Positions 1 through 8,363 of a DNA stretch of 43,554 nucleotides are shown in pieces. The notes beneath the pieces are model-generated. The model was not told the origin of the DNA and did not search any database. It saw nothing but the letters and a program-made list of their open reading frames with translations. Numbering within the stretch: position 1 is the stretch's first letter; every line of letters starts with the position of its first letter. The DNA comes from an uncultured Clostridia bacterium (GTDB taxonomy: Bacteria > Bacillota > Clostridia > Oscillospirales > Feifaniaceae), in the NCBI GenBank assembly GCA_904420075.1, contig CAJFTX010000073.1, forward strand, positions 1 through 43,554, read 5' to 3'. The translations under genes were made by a program, and so were the position numbers.

Positions 1-13
1 TCGCCGAAGGCGC

Positions 14-58
14 GGACGGCAAAGCCGTCCGGCGAGGGGGCGAAAGCCCCTGCTTTTT
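14..58 (+). terminator. Hairpin pair with T-run, probable terminator of a gene left of the window
   Basis: Two hairpins in a row: a 7-bp stem at 14-30 with an AAA loop, and a 5-bp stem (GGGGC/GCCCC) with a GAAA tetraloop at 37-50, followed by TTTTT at 54-58. This fits an intrinsic terminator reading rightward from a gene outside the window. It could also be one copy of a GC-rich palindromic repeat. The rest of 59-170 shows no gene. Confidence 0.45.
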
Positions 59-170
59 GTGATTCAATGTTCTCCGAAATTCTCAAAATCTTTGATTTTG
101 TCAGTATTTCGTGAGGTTATTATACCACAGTTTCCCACCCCAAAAAAAGTCCAAAATCCACGTCGCAGAA

Positions 171-197
171 GAGCGGCCGCCTTTTTGGCGGCCGCTC
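171..197 (-). terminator. Stem-loop after the acetyltransferase gene
   Basis: A perfect 11-bp inverted repeat (GAGCGGCCGCC with a TTTTT loop) lies 5 bp beyond the stop codon of the leftward acetyltransferase gene. The T-rich tract on the minus strand only begins about 20 nt further on, so termination efficiency is uncertain. Confidence 0.5.
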
Positions 198-201
198 TCG
201 T

Positions 202-858
202 TCATTCTCCGCAGAGGACGCGCAGCTCACGCCGCACATGTTCCAGATTGGGGTCACAGAGCAGCGGAATGAGCTGCACCAGTTCCTCCCCCTCCCGGTC
301 CCACCAGCGCAGCTTGAGCAGCAGCTCTCTCATCTCCTCGTCAAACCGCATGCGCAGCGGACGGGCCGGATTTCCCCCTACGATCTCATAGGGCTTCACA
401 TCCCGGGTTACCACCGCCTGTGCGCCCACAATCGCACCGTCGCCGATCCGCACCCCCGGCATGATGACACAGTCCCGGCCGAGCCACACGTCGTTTCCGA
501 CCACCGTATCCCCTTTGCGGGGCAGCTGTGAGAGATGCGGCGGCGCTGCCTCCTCCCACGCTCCGCCGAACACCGCAAACGGATAGGTGGTAACGCTCGA
601 CATCCGATGGTTCGCCGGGCCCATCACAAACCGCGCGCCGCTTCCGATACAGCAGAACTTTCCGATGATTAGCTTCTCGCCAAACTCCGGCCAGTTGTAG
701 AGCAGATTGTTCCGCTCAAACCCGGTCGGGTCCTCCGGATCGTCATAGTAGGTGTAGTCCCCGACCGAGACATTCGGCGCGGTGATGACGTTTTTTAAAA
801 AGCAGGTCGTCCCGTACGCATTCGGGAAAACCAGATCTGGATTTGGTATTTTTTTCAT
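202..858 (-). CDS. CatB/Vat-family xenobiotic O-acetyltransferase
   Basis: A 218-residue left-handed beta-helix acetyltransferase of the xenobiotic acetyltransferase group, which transfers acetyl from acetyl-CoA to hydroxyls of antibiotics such as chloramphenicol or streptogramin A. Seen in the sequence: the ANHRMSSVTTYPF segment carrying the family's catalytic His, hexapeptide-repeat stretches (VVGNDVWLGRDCVIMPGVRI), and the terminal IVGGNPARPLRMRF motif. Length matches CatB and Vat enzymes (about 205-220). The start is the ATG preceded by GAGGAGAAAAAG; a start 27 nt upstream is in frame but has no better site. It stands alone, reading leftward. The substrate cannot be told from sequence, so a resistance role is only possible; chromosomal homologues often have unknown acceptors. 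Confidence 0.87.
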   Translation of the reverse strand: MKKIPNPDLVFPNAYGTTCFLKNVITAPNVSVGDYTYYDDPEDPTGFERNNLLYNWPEFGEKLIIGKFCCIGSGARFVMGPANHRMSSVTTYPFAVFGGAWEEAAPPHLSQLPRKGDTVVGNDVWLGRDCVIMPGVRIGDGAIVGAQAVVTRDVKPYEIVGGNPARPLRMRFDEEMRELLLKLRWWDREGEELVQLIPLLCDPNLEHVRRELRVLCGE

Positions 859-1222
859 CTTTTTCTCCTCTTCTCTTACAATCACACTCCTCTCTCCCGC
901 CGCATGGGACGGCGACCGCCCTCTTTTTCCGCATCTCTTTTTCTCTCATAGTTCCTCCCTCATCGCTTTTGGGAGCCCATCCACAGAGCAGATGCTCCGC
1001 CCTTCCCAAGCCGATGAAAACGGCGCTCCCACTGTTCTCCGGTTCACCGCCGCAAAATTTTTCACAGTCCCGGCCGGCAGCCGACACAGAAGCCCCCCTC
1101 CGCAGAGAAGAGATCTGTACCCTCTCGCTTCGCAGATACCGGGCGCTCTGCACAAAGCGTCTCCGAATGCCGCTCTGCCAAAGCTCATCTCGCCCACCGG
1201 ATCGCAGCAGCCCCTCCCACTT
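859..1222. other. Intergenic stretch without a recognisable gene
   Basis: About 360 bases between the leftward acetyltransferase and the terminator of the surface-protein gene. Reading frames here look like GC-skew artefacts (Arg/Ser/Pro-rich, no ribosome binding site with a plausible start). It presumably holds the acetyltransferase promoter, but I could not identify convincing -35/-10 boxes. Confidence 0.5.
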
Positions 1223-1260
1223 AAAAAGGTCCGCCGCGAGTGTCTCGCAGCGGACCTTTT
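1223..1260 (-). terminator. Intrinsic terminator of the SLH surface-protein gene
   Basis: Stem AAGGTCCGC/GCGGACCTT with a smaller nested GCGAG/CTCGC stem, followed on the minus strand by TTTTT. It lies 25 bp beyond the stop codon of the leftward SLH gene. The plus strand also ends in TTTT, so it may act in both directions. Confidence 0.85.
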
Positions 1261-1284
1261 GTGTTCAGATGGTCTGCACCGCAG

Positions 1285-4200
1285 CTACTTCGCCACAGAT
1301 TCGCAGAACACCATCAGGATCTTTGCCACCTGGGCACGGGTCGCCGTCCCCTTGGGTGCGAGCGTCCCGTCCCCGTTTCCGGAGAGCAGCCCGCTTCCGA
1401 CCGCCCACTGCACCGCGTGCAGCGCCCAGTCGCTCGTCTCCGCGCCGTCGGTAAAGACAGCGAGGTCCCCGCGCAGGCCGGTGCCGTAGCCCTTGTAGGA
1501 CGCATAGCGGAACAGGATCGCCGCCAGCTGCTCACGGGTGAGCGGCTCGTCCGGCGCAAACATCCCGTCTCCGACCCCGTCCACGATCTGCGCCGAAGCG
1601 GCCCAGTTGACCGCCTCCGCAAACCACTGACCCTCGGCGACGTCCTCGAACGCTCCACTCCACTCGACTTCGGGCAGTCCCTCCATATTGTAGAGAACCT
1701 GCGCGATCATCGCGCGGGAGAGCTGGAGATCCGGCATGAACTCCGTCTCCGAGGTGCCGTCCATCAGGCCGTTCTGATAGACATAGCGCACCGCGTCGTA
1801 GAACCACTGTGTGTCATTCACATCCGTAAACGGGAGCCCGTCTGTCCCCGGCACAAAGGTCGCCGTGACCCGCACCTTCGACGCGTCCATCACGAAAGTA
1901 TACTTGGTCGCGCTCTTTCTGGTGAGCTCCATCTTGTTTCCGGTGTTATCAATCACCTCAAGACTGCCGAGCACATAGCCCTCATCCGGCTGCACCAGAA
2001 CTGTGACTGTGTCACCGCGCTTCGCCGTTCTGGGTGAGGCGGATACTGTACCGTTCGGTGTTTCTGCGATCAGTACAGTGTAGCCGCTTTCCGGCTCACT
2101 GGGGCCGCCCGGATTGCTCGGGTTGTCCGGCTCCTGCGGCTTCTCCGAGACGAGCACCGGCGTCGCCGTCACCGCGCCCTGCTGGCCGCTGAGCGCATTC
2201 AGCAGCTCCTCTGTGAGCTCGGTATAGACCGACTCGCCAATCTGCCAGCCGTCAAAACGGTATCCCTCCAGGGTATACTCCGGCAGATCTGTTCCAATTT
2301 CGAGCAGCGTGTAGCTCCGCTCCTCAAAGAGCTCACCCTTTTCATCGAGGAACCGGATCGTCCCGGTCCGCGCGTCGGCGAACAGCACAAACTTGCTGAA
2401 TCCGTTCGGGTTCACAAAGGTGACGGTTCCGTCCCCCTTTGTCGTCGTGTAGAGATAGCTCTCCGTCTCGCTCTTCTCATGCCGGACATAGATCGGAGCA
2501 TCTGTCTTCGCAAGCTGCTCCGGCACCGGAACCGTCAGCGTGACAGGCGCCGTTACCGTAAGTGTATTCTCCTCTGTTACCAGGACTGTGTTCGCGTCGC
2601 TCATCGCGTCGCGGTCGGTGGTCGCCTTCACATCATAGCGCGGCTCAATCTCGAGCGCGAGCTCACCCGAGGCGGCGTCGTAGCCGCTCACCTCGATCGA
2701 TAGATAGGCCTCTACCACAAGGGTGATATCGTCGGTCGGAAGCCCCGCATTTGCGAGCTTCTCTTTCGCCGCGGCGACATCTGCGGCGTCAACCTCCCCC
2801 GCAGCGTCGGCCGCGAGTGTCGGCAGCTCCGGGAGTTCCGTCTTCTCCAGCGTCTCCGCCGGGAAGTCGGCCGGCAGCTGGACGTCGCTCGTAATCTCCG
2901 GCTCCTTCTCTGCCACCGCAACATCTGCGCCCTCCACCGGAGGCAGATCTACCACTTCATACAGCCCGTCTACCAGCTGCACCGCCTTGCCCGCTGCGAG
3001 GAACTCAGTCGGGTTGCTGCTGTAGGTGCCGCCGGAGACCACCATCTTCTTTGAGCCGTTTCCGGTGAGGAAGAGGGTCTTCAGCGCATCCGCATTGTCG
3101 CTCACAAAGCGTCCGCCCTCGAGATTGACCGCCACATCGCGATCGTAGTTGCCCTCGAGGTAGACCGCGCTTCCGGTCTCCATAATACCGCTTGTGCTCG
3201 GCTCAGAGGGCTCCGCCTTAGCGCCGGTACCGTGGATCACCGAATCGCCGCTGACCGTCACCGTTCCGCCCTTCACACCGAGCGCTGTGCCGCCCGTAAC
3301 ATCGGAATCCTGCACCGTGAGGGTGCTCTTTTCCGACGGGAAGTAGATTCCAAAACCGTTCGCCGCGGTCACCGAGCTGTCGACCAGGTTCACCGTGACG
3401 CCGGTCACCGTCCCGTGGGTCACAATGCCGAAGTCTCCCTCGCCGCTCATATGAACCTTCTCCAGCGTGAGCGAGGTGTTGTTGTTGAGCAGCTCTGCTC
3501 CTACGCCCGCCTGTCCGGTTGAAACGATTGTGCCGTTTTTCACTGTAATCGAGACGCCGTCCGAGGTCGGCTTCACGCCGGTGCCTTTTGTGGTATAGGT
3601 GTGCCCGCCCAGATCGAGGGTTGCCGTCCCGCTGGAGAGGCCGAGCATATCGCTTCCGGTAAAGTCATTCACGAGCGTCACCGTCTTGTCCGCATCCGCC
3701 TTCACCGCCGCACCGAAGCTGCCGTAGATATACGCACCGGTGTCGTTCTCCGCGAGGAAGCCGCCGTTTTTCACAATGGCCGCCGCCTCCGGCGTATAAA
3801 CCACATAGGCGTAGCCGAGCTTCAGCGGCTGCTCCACCTCAGCCGTCGACTCGAGCGCGATGTCGCCCTCGAGCGCGAGCGGGAACTGCCGGAGACTCGA
3901 CGGCGTGGTCGCATAGATACCGCTCACTCCGGTGATGACCGACTGCTTGTCCCCGCTGTTGCGCACAGTTACGAGCGCATTCTCAGGAACTTTACTCGCC
4001 GTCGGCCGAATCTGAATGCCGTAGGCGTCATATCCATCTCTGGTGTTGGTCACACTGTGTCCGTTGAGATCGATGGTGACACCGAACACCTCCACCTTCA
4101 ACATACGTGTACCGACGTAGTCCTTCTCCAGAACCACCGTCTCCCCCTGCTGGAGCGAACCCAGCGCGCCCGGGATCGAGGCGTATTTCCGGTCGCCGAC

Positions 4201-5013
4201 CGTCGCCGCGACATCCGCCGGGTCAGTCAGATCCTCCACCCGGTAGAAGGTCTCGCCCCCGTCCTCAAACGGCTTGGAAACCTTTCCCGCCGGCAGCACA
4301 TCGTCTGCGCTCTGGCGCAGACGGCAGGAGAGCACGGTGCTCTCCCCGAAGGTGCCGTAGACGCTCGACACGGTGCCGCTGTAGGCCTTGAGATTCTCGC
4401 CGAACACGAGGCCGTAGCTTTTTCCACCGTCGATGAGAATCGCGGAGTCGTCTCCGCCCACCTCACCGATTGTCACATTCGCCTTGTCCCCCTTGAGCGC
4501 CGGATAGGTCGTGCTGAGTCCCGTATAGGTCGTGCGGACAGTACCACTTTTAATGATAATATCGCCGCCGTAGGCGCTAATGCCGCTGTACGCCCCCTCA
4601 ACCGTTCCGCCGTCCAGCACAAAGGTGCTGCCCGCGTAGGTATAGAGTCCCGCGTTAAATCCGGCGATCTTACCGCCGCCGACCGAGTCGCGCAGCGTGA
4701 GCGCGCCGTCGAGCATCACCCACTTTTTCCCCGGCGTCAGCACATGCCCCTTCAAGTCAAGGGTAATATTCGCCCCCTCGGGCACCTTCAGGGTACCCCC
4801 CACATCAATATTGTTCTCAAGCGTGACTGTCGCCTCGCCCGAGATGGCCTCAAAGGCCTCCTTGAACTCCGCCGCCGTCGTGTAGCTCACGCTGCCGTCG
4901 GCAGTGGTGATCACCGCGAGCGTGTCCGCCGCCAGCGCGCTCACCGGCAGCATTGCCACCGCCATGCAGAGCACGAGCAGGACGGCGAGCAGCCGCGTTC
5001 CATTTCGTTTCAT
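1285..5013 (-). CDS. SLH-domain surface protein with beta-helix-like ectodomain
   Basis: A 1242-residue secreted protein. Residues 1-28 are a Sec signal peptide (Lys/Arg, then LLAVLLVLCMAVAMLP, cleavage after ALA). Residues about 30-690 consist of repeated Gly/Thr/Val-rich strands (TVTVSGDS, ALVTVRNSGD, TLDLGGHTYTTKG) typical of a right-handed parallel beta-helix. A Pro/Glu/Ala linker follows, then an InlB-type repeat (TIRFLDEKGELFEE...GYRFDGW) near residue 900, and three SLH domains from about residue 1059 to the end with SRAM, TREQ and TRAQ motifs. SLH domains normally bind pyruvylated secondary cell-wall polymer, so the protein is probably displayed on the surface. The start is ATG after AAAGGGGAG. 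The ligand or enzymatic role of the beta-helix is unknown; no catalytic motif was recognised. Confidence 0.9.
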   Translation of the reverse strand: MKRNGTRLLAVLLVLCMAVAMLPVSALAADTLAVITTADGSVSYTTAAEFKEAFEAISGEATVTLENNIDVGGTLKVPEGANITLDLKGHVLTPGKKWVMLDGALTLRDSVGGGKIAGFNAGLYTYAGSTFVLDGGTVEGAYSGISAYGGDIIIKSGTVRTTYTGLSTTYPALKGDKANVTIGEVGGDDSAILIDGGKSYGLVFGENLKAYSGTVSSVYGTFGESTVLSCRLRQSADDVLPAGKVSKPFEDGGETFYRVEDLTDPADVAATVGDRKYASIPGALGSLQQGETVVLEKDYVGTRMLKVEVFGVTIDLNGHSVTNTRDGYDAYGIQIRPTASKVPENALVTVRNSGDKQSVITGVSGIYATTPSSLRQFPLALEGDIALESTAEVEQPLKLGYAYVVYTPEAAAIVKNGGFLAENDTGAYIYGSFGAAVKADADKTVTLVNDFTGSDMLGLSSGTATLDLGGHTYTTKGTGVKPTSDGVSITVKNGTIVSTGQAGVGAELLNNNTSLTLEKVHMSGEGDFGIVTHGTVTGVTVNLVDSSVTAANGFGIYFPSEKSTLTVQDSDVTGGTALGVKGGTVTVSGDSVIHGTGAKAEPSEPSTSGIMETGSAVYLEGNYDRDVAVNLEGGRFVSDNADALKTLFLTGNGSKKMVVSGGTYSSNPTEFLAAGKAVQLVDGLYEVVDLPPVEGADVAVAEKEPEITSDVQLPADFPAETLEKTELPELPTLAADAAGEVDAADVAAAKEKLANAGLPTDDITLVVEAYLSIEVSGYDAASGELALEIEPRYDVKATTDRDAMSDANTVLVTEENTLTVTAPVTLTVPVPEQLAKTDAPIYVRHEKSETESYLYTTTKGDGTVTFVNPNGFSKFVLFADARTGTIRFLDEKGELFEERSYTLLEIGTDLPEYTLEGYRFDGWQIGESVYTELTEELLNALSGQQGAVTATPVLVSEKPQEPDNPSNPGGPSEPESGYTVLIAETPNGTVSASPRTAKRGDTVTVLVQPDEGYVLGSLEVIDNTGNKMELTRKSATKYTFVMDASKVRVTATFVPGTDGLPFTDVNDTQWFYDAVRYVYQNGLMDGTSETEFMPDLQLSRAMIAQVLYNMEGLPEVEWSGAFEDVAEGQWFAEAVNWAASAQIVDGVGDGMFAPDEPLTREQLAAILFRYASYKGYGTGLRGDLAVFTDGAETSDWALHAVQWAVGSGLLSGNGDGTLAPKGTATRAQVAKILMVFCESVAK

Positions 5014-5055
5014 TCTAAACTCCCCTTTCTTTTAAAATAATCATGTATTTTGTTT

Positions 5056-5084
5056 ATTGTAACATTTCCTTCTCCGTTTTGCAA
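5056..5084 (-). promoter_or_regulatory. Sigma-A-like promoter of the SLH surface-protein gene
   Basis: On the minus strand, TTGCAA (5084-5079) and TACAAT (5061-5056) are separated by exactly 17 bp, about 45 bp upstream of the start codon. The fit is 4/6 and 5/6 to the consensus. Confidence 0.55.
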
Positions 5085-5110
5085 TCGGTTCCAACACTTT
5101 CTTAAAAAAT

Positions 5111-5139
5111 AAAAAAAGTCCCGGACGAAAGTCCGGGAC
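5111..5139 (-). terminator. Intrinsic terminator of the deacetylase gene
   Basis: A 9-bp GTCCCGGAC/GTCCGGGAC stem with a four-base loop, followed on the minus strand by seven T residues. It begins 8 bp beyond the stop codon of the leftward polysaccharide deacetylase gene. Confidence 0.9.
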
Positions 5140-5146
5140 CGCACTT

Positions 5147-5953
5147 TTACGGCAGCTGGTCGAGCGACCTAAAGGTGTACCCCATCTCCTCCCACTTGGT
5201 GAGCAGCTCATCTAAGATTTGGCCGTTTGTCTGCGAGGTGCTGTGCAGCAGTACAATCGCCCCCGGGTGAACCCGCGGCAGCAGCTTTTCAAACGCCTGT
5301 TCCCTGGTCGGCTGTTTGTCCTGGTACCAATCCACATACGCGAGACTCCAGAAGACCGTCTTATAGCCGAACTTCTTCGCCATCTCGAGGTTCTGCTCGT
5401 TGTACTTCCCCTGCGGCGGGCGGTAAAACTTCTGCATCTCCCGGCCGGTCACCTCTTTAAATTTCTCCTCCACCCGGACGAGCTCCTCCCGGAACGCCTC
5501 CTCAGTCGAGATCTTCGACATATCCGGGTGGCTCCAGGTGTGATTGCCGACAATGTGCCCCTCGTCCACCATCCGCTTCACAAGTTCGGGCGCAGTCTCC
5601 AGATAGTTCCCGACCAGGAAGAAGGTCGCGGGCGCGTTGTGCTTCTTGAGCGCGTCCAAAATCGCTTCGGTGTTGCCGTTTTCAAAACCGGCGTCGAAGG
5701 TGATATAGAGCACCTTTTCATCGGTCTGCTCAGCGTAGTAGGCGTCAAACTTTTTCAGGTAGTCGGCGGGCGCGTTCGCCACCGGCGCTTTCCCCTCCTC
5801 CTGGAAGGAGAGCCCCCAGTTGCCGTTTGCCACCGTCTGCACGATGTCCGTATCCCGCTTTGCAAACTGCGCGATGCCGATCCCCGCGAGCACCACCACT
5901 GCGAGCGCGAGCGCAACAATCTGAATCGTCCGCTTTTTCACTGTAAAAAACAT
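5147..5953 (-). CDS. pdaA: PdaA-like polysaccharide (muramic acid) deacetylase
   Basis: A 268-residue NodB-family carbohydrate esterase 4 protein with an N-terminal membrane anchor (residues 10-30). The motifs resemble PdaA, which de-N-acetylates muramic acid for muramic-delta-lactam formation in spore cortex: TFDAGFENGNT (Asp87), HTWSHPD (metal-binding His138 and His142), YRPPQGKYN (Arg178), SLAYVDW and LLHS (His237). The PdaA-typical features are the Gly after the Asp motif and the SLAYxDW segment. The start is ATG at 5953 behind GGAGGCGGT; a 13-residue longer reading begins with a Gly-rich stretch that is really the ribosome binding site. It fits the sporulation genes elsewhere in the window. 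Whether the substrate is muramic acid or another peptidoglycan sugar is inferred from motif similarity. Confidence 0.88.
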   Translation of the reverse strand: MFFTVKKRTIQIVALALAVVVLAGIGIAQFAKRDTDIVQTVANGNWGLSFQEEGKAPVANAPADYLKKFDAYYAEQTDEKVLYITFDAGFENGNTEAILDALKKHNAPATFFLVGNYLETAPELVKRMVDEGHIVGNHTWSHPDMSKISTEEAFREELVRVEEKFKEVTGREMQKFYRPPQGKYNEQNLEMAKKFGYKTVFWSLAYVDWYQDKQPTREQAFEKLLPRVHPGAIVLLHSTSQTNGQILDELLTKWEEMGYTFRSLDQLP

Positions 5954-6086
5954 ACCGCCGCCTCCGCCTTTCAAATCTTGTGGAGGGCACACCGCCCCTT
6001 TTTCTCCACTCTATGATCCGCTCCCCCGCTTTATGCGGAAAAACGCCGGGAATCGCCCCTCTTTTCTCCCCCTTTTTGTCTCTCCC

Positions 6087-6144
6087 GACAGTCTTTTCAA
6101 AACTGTCTTGTCACATGTAAACTTGTCCTGTATAATAAGGACAA
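6087..6144 (+). promoter_or_regulatory. nad operon promoter with inverted repeats, likely NiaR operator
   Basis: TTGTCA (6108-6113) and TATAAT (6131-6136) are 17 bp apart. Two inverted repeats surround them: GACAGT/ACTGTC (6087-6092, 6102-6107) just upstream of the -35, and TTGTCC/GGACAA (6123-6128, 6139-6144) straddling the -10. Because the last gene of the operon encodes NiaR, a niacin-dependent repressor that usually binds TGT/ACA-containing palindromes in front of nad genes, these are the probable operator. The operator assignment is inference. Confidence 0.7.
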
Positions 6145-6164
6145 ATATCTGACGGAGGCGTCCT

Positions 6165-7073
6165 ATGGAACAAATCGAAACCGAAATCGCACGGCTGAAG
6201 CAGGAGAAAAACGCCGTTCTGCTCGCTCACTACTATGTCCCCGACGAGGTGCAGGCCTGCGCCGACTTTGTCGGCGACTCCTTCTACCTGAGCCGGGTGG
6301 CCCAACAGACCAGCGCTGAGACGATCGTCTTCTGCGGTGTCTCCTTCATGGGGGAGAGCGCCAAGATTCTGAATCCGTCCCGCACCGTGCTGATGCCGGA
6401 GCCCGCGGCCGACTGTCCCATGGCGCACATGGCGGATATCACCGCGCTCGAGGCGCTCCGCGCGGAACATCCGGACCTCGCCGTCGTCTGCTACATCAAC
6501 TCCACGGCCGAGCTCAAGGCCCACTGCGACGTCTGCGTCACCTCCTCGAATGCGCTCGCGATCGTGCGCGCGCTGCCGAACCGCGAGATTCTCTTTCTCC
6601 CGGACGAAAATCTCGGGCGGTATATCGCCTCCCTCGTGCCGGAAAAAACCTTCTATTTCCAGCAGGGCTTCTGCCCGGTGCACAAGCGGATCACTCCCGC
6701 CGCCTGTGCGGAGGCAAAGGCCGCCCATCCCGGCGCCCCTCTTTTTCTGCACCCCGAGTGTGTGCCGGAGGCGGTCGCGCTGGCGGACTTCGCCGGGAGC
6801 ACGAGCGAGATCATCTCCGCCGCGGAGAAGAGCTCCGCCCCGCTCATCCTCATCGGGACCGACACGGGGGTGCTCTTCGAGCTGCGCCGCCGCTGCCCGG
6901 ACAAGCGTTTCCTCCCGGTCGTCTCCGACCAGTGCTGCCGGGACATGCGGACCGTCACGCTGCCGAAGGTGCTGCGCTGCCTGCGGGACGGCACAGGCGA
7001 GGTCACCCTCCCCGAGGAGCTGCGCACCGGCGCCCTGCGCCCGCTCGAGCGGATGCTCGAGCTCGGCCGCTGA
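6165..7073 (+). CDS. nadA: Quinolinate synthase NadA
   Basis: A 302-residue 4Fe-4S enzyme that condenses iminoaspartate with dihydroxyacetone phosphate to quinolinate, the second step of de novo NAD synthesis. Seen: AHYYVPDEVQACADFVGDS near the N terminus, VVCYINSTAELK, the DVCVTSSNA segment, FLPDENLG, LHPECVPE and DQCCRDMRTVTLPKV, which together carry the Cys residues expected to hold the cluster. Length fits the family (about 300-350). It has a good SD (GGAGG) and is the first gene of the nadA-nadB-nadC-niaR operon, 15 bp ahead of nadB. Regulation is probably by NiaR at the promoter 30-70 bp upstream. Confidence 0.97.
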   Translation: MEQIETEIARLKQEKNAVLLAHYYVPDEVQACADFVGDSFYLSRVAQQTSAETIVFCGVSFMGESAKILNPSRTVLMPEPAADCPMAHMADITALEALRAEHPDLAVVCYINSTAELKAHCDVCVTSSNALAIVRALPNREILFLPDENLGRYIASLVPEKTFYFQQGFCPVHKRITPAACAEAKAAHPGAPLFLHPECVPEAVALADFAGSTSEIISAAEKSSAPLILIGTDTGVLFELRRRCPDKRFLPVVSDQCCRDMRTVTLPKVLRCLRDGTGEVTLPEELRTGALRPLERMLELGR

Positions 7074-7088
7074 GAGGGGAGGCGCAGG

Positions 7089-8363
7089 ATGGAAACCGAT
7101 ATTCTGATCGTCGGAAGCGGCGTCGCCGGGCTCTTCTGTGCGCTCCATCTGCCGCGGCAGTACCGGGTGCTGCTGCTCTCGAAGGACGCGCTCGACCGGA
7201 GCGACTCCTATCTCGCCCAGGGCGGCATCTGCGTGCTGCCCGAGGCGGCGGACGAGGACGCCTTTTTTGAGGACACGATGCGCGCCGGCCACTACGAGAA
7301 CAATCCCGACGCCGTGCGCACCATGATCCGCTCCTCCCGCGGGGTGATCGATGAGCTGATCGCCGCGGGCGTCTCCTTTGCGCGGCGGGGGGAGGAGCTG
7401 CTCTTCACCCGCGAGGGCGGGCACTCGCGTCCCCGCATCCTCTTCCACGAGGATATTACCGGCCGGGAGATCACCTCAAAGCTCTTAGCGCGGGTCCGCG
7501 CTCTGCCGAACGTCACCCTGCTTCCGCACACGACGATGCTCGATCTCATCGAGGAGGACGGGCGCTGCCGCGGGGCGGTGCTGCGGGACGCGTCCGGCGC
7601 GCTTCTCACCGTCTCGGCGCAGTACACGGTGCTCGCCTGCGGCGGGATCGGCGGCCTCTTCCGGCACTCGACCAACTACCGGCACTTAACCGGAGACGCG
7701 CTCGCCGTCTGTCTGCGCCACGGTGTCCCGCTCGAGCATCCTGACTACATCCAGATCCACCCCACCACCCTCTACTCGGAGAAGCCGGGCCGCCGGTTTC
7801 TGATCTCCGAGTCGGTCCGGGGGGAGGGGGCGGTGCTGCTCGGACGGAACGGAGAGCGTTTCGCCGACGAGCTGCTCCCGCGCGACCGGCTGACCGCCGC
7901 CATCCGCGCGCAGATGGAGAAGGAGGGCTCGCAGTTCGTGCGGCTCTCGCTTCTGCCGCTCGGCCGGGAGAAAATTCTCTCCCACTTCCCGCACATCTAC
8001 AGCCGCTGCCTCGAGGAGGGGTACGACGTCACCCGGGAGCCGATCCCGGTGGTCCCCGCGCAGCACTACTTCATGGGCGGGGTGAAGGTCGATCTCGACG
8101 GGTGCACCTCGCTCCCCCGTCTGTACGCCGTCGGGGAGACAAGCTGCACCGGGGTGCACGGCGCAAACCGGCTGGCGAGCAACTCGCTGCTCGAGAGCCT
8201 GGTCTTTGCAAGGCGCGCGGCGCTCCACCTCTCCGAACACTACCGGGCGGACACCGCCCCGCTCCCCCCGGTGGACCTCTCACCCTACGCCGACGCGCGG
8301 GCGCTTGCAGAGACAAATAAAAAATTGATTTTGACTGAGATAGAAAGGGTGCAAACAAGATGA
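7089..8363 (+). CDS. nadB: L-aspartate oxidase NadB, short form
   Basis: A FAD enzyme that oxidises L-aspartate to iminoaspartate, which NadA uses. Seen: the dinucleotide-binding GSGVAG (residues 9-14), DSYLAQGGI, the TREGGHSRPRILFHED substrate segment, RGEGAVLLGRNGERF, HYFMGGVKVDLDG and GVHGANRLASNSLLE near the FAD-binding end. At 424 residues it is about 100 shorter than E. coli-type NadB: it stops soon after the FAD domain, so the C-terminal helical domain is reduced or absent. The reading frame is clean, so this looks like a natural short form rather than a truncation. Its TGA stop overlaps the nadC ATG. Confidence 0.95.
   Translation: METDILIVGSGVAGLFCALHLPRQYRVLLLSKDALDRSDSYLAQGGICVLPEAADEDAFFEDTMRAGHYENNPDAVRTMIRSSRGVIDELIAAGVSFARRGEELLFTREGGHSRPRILFHEDITGREITSKLLARVRALPNVTLLPHTTMLDLIEEDGRCRGAVLRDASGALLTVSAQYTVLACGGIGGLFRHSTNYRHLTGDALAVCLRHGVPLEHPDYIQIHPTTLYSEKPGRRFLISESVRGEGAVLLGRNGERFADELLPRDRLTAAIRAQMEKEGSQFVRLSLLPLGREKILSHFPHIYSRCLEEGYDVTREPIPVVPAQHYFMGGVKVDLDGCTSLPRLYAVGETSCTGVHGANRLASNSLLESLVFARRAALHLSEHYRADTAPLPPVDLSPYADARALAETNKKLILTEIERVQTR

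Noticed and set aside
3601-5040. 479-residue open frame opposite the SLH gene
   Set aside because: Antisense shadow; composition is His/Arg-rich and the SLH gene has signal peptide, domains, promoter and terminator.
6111-7448. 445-residue minus-strand frame opposite nadA/nadB
   Set aside because: Antisense shadow of conserved enzymes; crosses the nad promoter.
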